Shown here in pieces: positions 60,701-64,000 of a DNA stretch of 64,000 nt (positions are counted from its first letter, which is position 1; each line of letters begins with the position of its first letter). Position numbers and translations under genes: made by a program. Source of the stretch: Verrucomicrobia bacterium IMCC26134 (GTDB taxonomy: Bacteria; Verrucomicrobiota; Verrucomicrobiia; Opitutales; Opitutaceae); contig CP011265.1 in NCBI GenBank assembly GCA_000972765.1, positions 3,159,001 to 3,223,000 on the forward strand. Reading direction: 5' to 3'. The notes beneath the pieces were generated by a model. That model searched no databases and was not told the DNA's origin. It was given only the letters and a program-made list of their open reading frames with translations.

Positions 60701-63192
60701 CTTCTGGTGCTGACGATGCCTGGGTGGTCGGCAAGTGTCCGGTGCTCATGCGGTGCCTCGACTTCGACGACCAGAGCGTTGAGCGGATTTTTAGGGAAAC
60801 GCACGAATTGGCGACTTGGGTCGTCAATCAGGACGAGTTGCTCGACCGCAAATTGCTCGATGCACAACACGTCAAAGTCATTCGCTACGTTCAATCCGCG
60901 ACGCATGGTCGAAACCTAATCATCTCTTCGGATGCGCGAGAGACTTTGCTAGTGAACACTCTTAAGGAGAAGTTGAAGGCATTACTAACCTCGGAAACTC
61001 CGACAGGTGTAATTGACAGCCTATGCAAGCGATTCATGGAGGACGCCAATAAGATTTCAGGCGGGCTCGTTCTCAAGGCAGCTCGACGCGCAAACAACAC
61101 AAATGAGCTGCTCGGCATGGTGCTTTCTCGCTACCTAGTTCAATCAGAGCTTGGAGCGGGCCGACCAATCGCATGGTGCTTCCTAGACGATTACAGCCAA
61201 TGGCTTGGTAAGAAAGAGGGTGCCAACATCGCTGATTTGCTCGTGCTCGCGCCAAAGACCAACAAGGACGGCTCAATGCACCTCGACGTTGTAGTCACGG
61301 AGGCGAAGTTCGTCACACATGACGCACTAGGTGGAGCGGCAAGCACGTCAGCAAAGCAGTTGTTGGACACACTCTCGCAGTTGACCGAGGCGATGGACGG
61401 TGAGGCCCGCACCATCGACCAAGATATCTGGCTGGCTCGCCTGTCGGATTTGCTTGTTTCACAGACCGTTGTCGCACCAGGCCAACCACCTTTGGACGCC
61501 GTTGCTTGGCGTCGAGCAATCCGGCAGCGCCAATGCACAGTCCGCATTTGGGGTTACTCCCATGTTTTCGTCAATGAGCCTCACGACCTCACTGCCCAAG
61601 TTTCAACGGTTAAGGGAATCCCGGCAGGCAAAGGCCGGCCCGACCTTGATTCTTTGCAGGAAACCTTCGGGCCTGGGCATGTTCGCGAACTCATCGTCCA
61701 ATACAATGACGCCAACCACAAGGCGACTGCCGAACTACGTTTGCGAAACGGTCATCCCGCGTTTGGAAAGTCAAAGCTCTACCACTTGGCCAGCAAGGCC
61801 GAGGGCAAAGAACCGTCGAGGAACAGTGATCAAGGGCCCCCGCCCGACGATACGCAGGGTGGATCTGGCGCACCGCACGATCCGGGACTACCCGCGCCAG
61901 TCCCGCCAAATTCTGCGGCCTCCGGCGAGCGCACCCCCGGTTTGGTTCCGCCCCCAATTGCCGATTCCAGCGCATCGCAGAGCCGCACTCCCGGAGTATC
62001 GTCGGCACCTCTAATTGCCTTTCTCGAAGCGCGTGCAGCGATGTTTCAAACCTCTGAGGAAGAAGGCCAGACATGGCTTGAAGCGACTACCGTGCAACTC
62101 CGCCAAGCGTTGGTCACACGGGGGCTTCCTGCCAAACTTATCGAGGGTGTAGCGCCAATTCTTACACCCAACGCAGGAATCATTAAATTGCAGGGATCGA
62201 AGGATCTTACTGTTCAGGCAGTGGAATCACGTGCGGACGAGATTTTCACTTCGGATGGAGTTAAAATCATTAACACCACGCCCGAATCCGGACGAGTTTC
62301 AATCGCCGTGGAGCGTCCGAATCGGCAAATCCTACACACCGAGCCGGTGCTACTTGCCTACCTTCGTAGTTATGGCGAAGGGACGCTTGGAGAAAAGCTT
62401 TGCGTCGGTATCCGCGAAGAGGATGGGAAGCCATTGCTACTGGATCCGTTCAACCAACCCCACACCCTAATTGCGGGGATCACGGGAAGCGGAAAGTCGG
62501 TGTTGATGCAGAACCTCATCTTGAGCATCGCTGCAACTCGGTCACCGGAGGAGGCGCATATATACCTCATCGACCCGAAGTATGGGGTGGATTACCGCCC
62601 GCTCGACGAACTTCCCCATGTCGAGGTTGGCTCAGGCGGGATAATTGATGATCCAGCAAGGGCTGTGCAAATTCTCGGTGGGCTAGTCGCGGAGATGAAT
62701 GGGCGATACGAACTCTTCAAGCAGGCTAAGGTCGCCAACATCCACGCCTACCGCCGCGCCACCGGTAAGCCTCTGCCAACACTTTGGATCATACATGACG
62801 AGTTCGCTGACTGGATGCAGACCGAGGACTACAAAGATTCTGTTCCCAGCATCGTAGGGCGCCTGAGTGTAAAGGCACGTGCCGCAGGGATTTTTCTTCT
62901 GTTTGGCGCTCAGAGGCCAGACAAAGACGTGATGCCGATGCAGCTCCGTTCGCAGCTTGGAAACCGGTTAATCCTCAAGGTCGATAACGCCGGAACAGCG
63001 GAGATCGCAACGGGCAATAAGAACTCCGGCGCGGAGAGGTTACTCGGACGCGGGCACATGCTCGCCAAAACGGGTGACACGCCGGAGCCCGTGTTCGCGC
63101 AAGTCCCATTCATCGATATGGAGCAAACAATCCCGCAGATTGTGAGGCTCATACGTATTCAATACGGACGACCCGTTGAACCGCAGTCATGA
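57739..63192 (+). CDS. sspH: SspH-like giant FtsK/HerA-type ATPase (DptH-related)
   Basis: 1817 aa, the largest gene in the window. Only the C-terminal motor is recognisable: Walker A AGITGSGKSVLMQNLI (Lys1586), Walker B LWIIHDEFADW (Asp1687-Glu1688), a RecA-like sensor region LFGAQRPDKDVMPMQLRSQL and GRGHMLAKTGDTPEPVFAQV. About residues 1355-1430 are a disordered Pro/Ser/Gly linker. Residues 1-1350 are not assigned; VVVTEAKFVTHDALGG near 1185 has a Glu-x-Lys that could be part of a nuclease site. DptH and SspH share this plan and would translocate on DNA during restriction. Both ends overlap neighbouring genes. Confidence 0.75.
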   Translation: MSIKAPDALVGAIALEYVLLKLKPQLEEDPDFRGAFHVLSGFSAEQLVGFIQAKDAAGSRAKRLQIQFPEFELRGHCVDASYMTSESSVNVRNRERNGSVTLTAEVENDAEASLADSDRTDASDLKAKEIAHIWVDFVAKTIGVNLLPEDRRKAEAMLKGLFDTGRCPTAKAGEFLTDVLTLFHSGEVLNRAAGKALPIIGLPLFEDCFSSLNEVKMAQPSQWAAKFKNHYSLECYLDKRGLAQELLDPDVLRGRLTQLRSPDQQPPIPDPVLAGFQDYIDSTGTRNSATENLLFKFDWNYTNHCFDRAKKTSAKDFAERTRNALEAEAITPTQDDELVLNALTKIARKPGSASDEFREFFERRTDALEKDTHLYLEWEDFVHGKKIECVDLFQGIFECVQRAIRGLSSLDGAYVVLEGRQQKKPNSFMEMNQRACEFFERAYGSLEARTKKKIQFTETLICSYSQDVLPKIKDKSKFKGSGKSGRATTLNFLVSIFQKQRGGSDRKVVTLSLSWNFPISSVLGQEAADFDAICRYQAQRGTALVECVAEYEVVGRKGLPVSLSLENVEGFADVARGGGRGAFIPAQDRIKSLATQWKETLDGSASRHWLLPEQISGLSSDFSAFESIYGEAVLALRRCALAVEKVAGVSAAYRSLLLNINGLKHQDARRQLLRIVLKVGLAQVQRSGRRPPMTVICPWHPLRMEASAGRHHQVLSLIDQLLGKDRPAFSDGTTGSLFFREVEQLLAHPLYPEMTVVWENTQAFPRIVTQAFAGYTLHQPPEPSSESAMPALDDESSTAAATIEHEMIEYLRLQPHERDNFSVLLYNCDSPDLPIAVVESINRINAKREDDKITCQVLLMHRDEDHLRQIYRDLVARGVDTEADPTEASGDFLAKVRVNITAANRLRREGRSQPVDIAYCRDLISREAKPVWEWLSRETATPQDLQPHQWSRRLPVSEGDRKVRLQLACPAQTETGWAYLYALAVLCASGADDAWVVGKCPVLMRCLDFDDQSVERIFRETHELATWVVNQDELLDRKLLDAQHVKVIRYVQSATHGRNLIISSDARETLLVNTLKEKLKALLTSETPTGVIDSLCKRFMEDANKISGGLVLKAARRANNTNELLGMVLSRYLVQSELGAGRPIAWCFLDDYSQWLGKKEGANIADLLVLAPKTNKDGSMHLDVVVTEAKFVTHDALGGAASTSAKQLLDTLSQLTEAMDGEARTIDQDIWLARLSDLLVSQTVVAPGQPPLDAVAWRRAIRQRQCTVRIWGYSHVFVNEPHDLTAQVSTVKGIPAGKGRPDLDSLQETFGPGHVRELIVQYNDANHKATAELRLRNGHPAFGKSKLYHLASKAEGKEPSRNSDQGPPPDDTQGGSGAPHDPGLPAPVPPNSAASGERTPGLVPPPIADSSASQSRTPGVSSAPLIAFLEARAAMFQTSEEEGQTWLEATTVQLRQALVTRGLPAKLIEGVAPILTPNAGIIKLQGSKDLTVQAVESRADEIFTSDGVKIINTTPESGRVSIAVERPNRQILHTEPVLLAYLRSYGEGTLGEKLCVGIREEDGKPLLLDPFNQPHTLIAGITGSGKSVLMQNLILSIAATRSPEEAHIYLIDPKYGVDYRPLDELPHVEVGSGGIIDDPARAVQILGGLVAEMNGRYELFKQAKVANIHAYRRATGKPLPTLWIIHDEFADWMQTEDYKDSVPSIVGRLSVKARAAGIFLLFGAQRPDKDVMPMQLRSQLGNRLILKVDNAGTAEIATGNKNSGAERLLGRGHMLAKTGDTPEPVFAQVPFIDMEQTIPQIVRLIRIQYGRPVEPQS

Positions 63193-64000
63193 TCTTCCTC
63201 GACAACAACGCAACAACTCAGCCGACAGTGCGCGTTGTTGAGGCCATGCTGCCTTACCTTACCGATTGCTATTATAACGCTTCGGCTTCGACAGCCGCAT
63301 TTACCGGAGCCGATAGGCCGAGACACGAAGCGGCTTCAGCGATGGCTAGGCTGCTTAACGCTGAGGAGCCGAATTGCTTCACCTTCACGTCCGGCGCTAC
63401 AGAATCAAATAACTGGGTTTTTAAGTCGGTTGCCGGAGGACGCAAGATAGGGCGTGTTCTAGTTAGTAGTATCGAGCACGCTTCAGTTTCTGAGCCCGCC
63501 GCGGAACTTGCCCGTGCCGGGTTTGAGGTAGTTGAAGTTCCCGTGGACGCTCAGGGAGTTGTCCGACTGGATGCACTCCGCGATGCGCTGCGTGAGGATA
63601 CCGTTCTGGTTTCCATAATGGCCGCCAATAATGAAACGGGCGTATTAGAGCCCGTGGAGGAGATCGGGCGATTAATTCATGATCTTTGCCCGACGGCCCT
63701 ATTTCACACCGACGCCACTCAGGCAATCGGCAAGATTCCCGTCGACCTTCAGGGGGAATGGCAAAATGTGGATTTACTCTCGTTTTCTGCTCACAAGTTC
63801 CACGGCCCAAAGGGGATTGGGGGCCTCTACATTCGTCCTGGCCTAGAGCTTGAACCTTTGCTTTTGGGCGGTGGGCAGGAGGGCGGCCTCCGTGCTGGAA
63901 CATCTAATACACCAGCTCTGGCTGGACTGGCAGTCGCTGCTTTATCGCGTGAATTCCATGACGAATCTATCCGAAACTTGCGGGATAACCTTGAGATTAA
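63189..64000 (+). CDS. sspA: Cysteine desulfurase SspA/DndA (partial, cut by window end)
   Basis: Open to the window end, 270 codons visible. The ATG overlaps the sspH stop (ATGA, 63189-63192). The protein begins MIFLDNNATTQPTVRVVEAM, has FTSGATESNNW, SSIEHASV and HTDATQAIGKIPVDL, and the PLP lysine Lys203 in SFSAHKFHGPKG, then QEGGLRAGT: a class V aminotransferase fold of the NifS/IscS/DndA type. It takes sulfur from cysteine and passes it to SspD. The catalytic Cys loop near the C-terminus lies outside the window. Placing sspA last, after the restriction genes, differs from the order I know. Confidence 0.9.
   Translation, partial: MIFLDNNATTQPTVRVVEAMLPYLTDCYYNASASTAAFTGADRPRHEAASAMARLLNAEEPNCFTFTSGATESNNWVFKSVAGGRKIGRVLVSSIEHASVSEPAAELARAGFEVVEVPVDAQGVVRLDALRDALREDTVLVSIMAANNETGVLEPVEEIGRLIHDLCPTALFHTDATQAIGKIPVDLQGEWQNVDLLSFSAHKFHGPKGIGGLYIRPGLELEPLLLGGGQEGGLRAGTSNTPALAGLAVAALSREFHDESIRNLRDNLEI

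Overview
The window looks like chromosomal DNA of a GC-rich Verrucomicrobiota bacterium, probably related to Opitutaceae. The lineage is inferred from content: a pseudopilin with the long 'FTLIELL' N-terminus and an H-x9-D-type C-terminus, a very large protein with autotransporter-associated beta-strand repeats, a LacI-type regulator beside them, an XrtK/MSEP-CTERM exosortase pair, and a DUF3570/ApbE/thioredoxin/DUF4266 module. No marker gene such as rRNA is present to fix the taxonomy.

Region 1 (1-28.8 kb) is ordinary chromosome. It holds a minus-strand envelope redox/flavinylation operon (DUF3570, ApbE, TlpA-like thioredoxin, start of a DUF4266 lipoprotein), a Bcr/CflA-type drug exporter, an extracellular solute-binding protein, an exosortase K gene overlapping its presumed single substrate (an MSEP-CTERM protein with membrane, VIT-like and VWA-like parts), a CstA-family transporter, an RND pump with its adaptor, a LacI regulator, a pseudopilin, the beta-repeat protein, an ECF sigma/anti-sigma cluster with two secreted proteins, a PfkB sugar kinase, a SET-domain protein, a DTW-domain tRNA modification enzyme, a GspB-like protein and one unknown gene.

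Region 2 (28.8-48.85 kb) starts exactly at a tRNA-Glu(UUC) gene and is an integrated phage-like element. It carries a tyrosine integrase, a small HTH (excisionase/AlpA-like) protein, two coupled cargo genes, a replication block (Sak4-like ATPase, DnaQ-like exonuclease, DUF669 protein, DEAD/DEAH helicase, PrimPol-AAA primase/helicase, PD-(D/E)XK nuclease), a 1.5-kb non-coding stretch, then a Mu-like head module (small and large terminase, DUF935 portal fused to a MuF-like tail, gpI-type protease, decoration protein, major capsid) and two tiny membrane proteins. No tail, baseplate or tape-measure gene is present, so it resembles a capsid-forming phage satellite. It has its own repeat vocabulary: an iteron array behind the primase, twin hairpins ahead of the replication operon, and a 16-bp palindrome at three sites.

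Region 3 (48.85-64 kb) has visibly lower GC and holds one operon of seven genes on the plus strand: sspB (DUF4007), sspC (ATPase), sspD (PAPS-reductase-like), sspF, sspG, sspH (FtsK/HerA-type ATPase) and sspA (cysteine desulfurase, cut by the window end). This is a single-strand DNA phosphorothioation defence system of the SspABCD-SspFGH type. sspB is out of frame at a run of eight C just after its start codon, which could be phase variation, programmed slippage or a sequencing error. The right attachment site of the tRNA-integrated element was not found, so the defence operon may be cargo of the same element or a neighbouring island.
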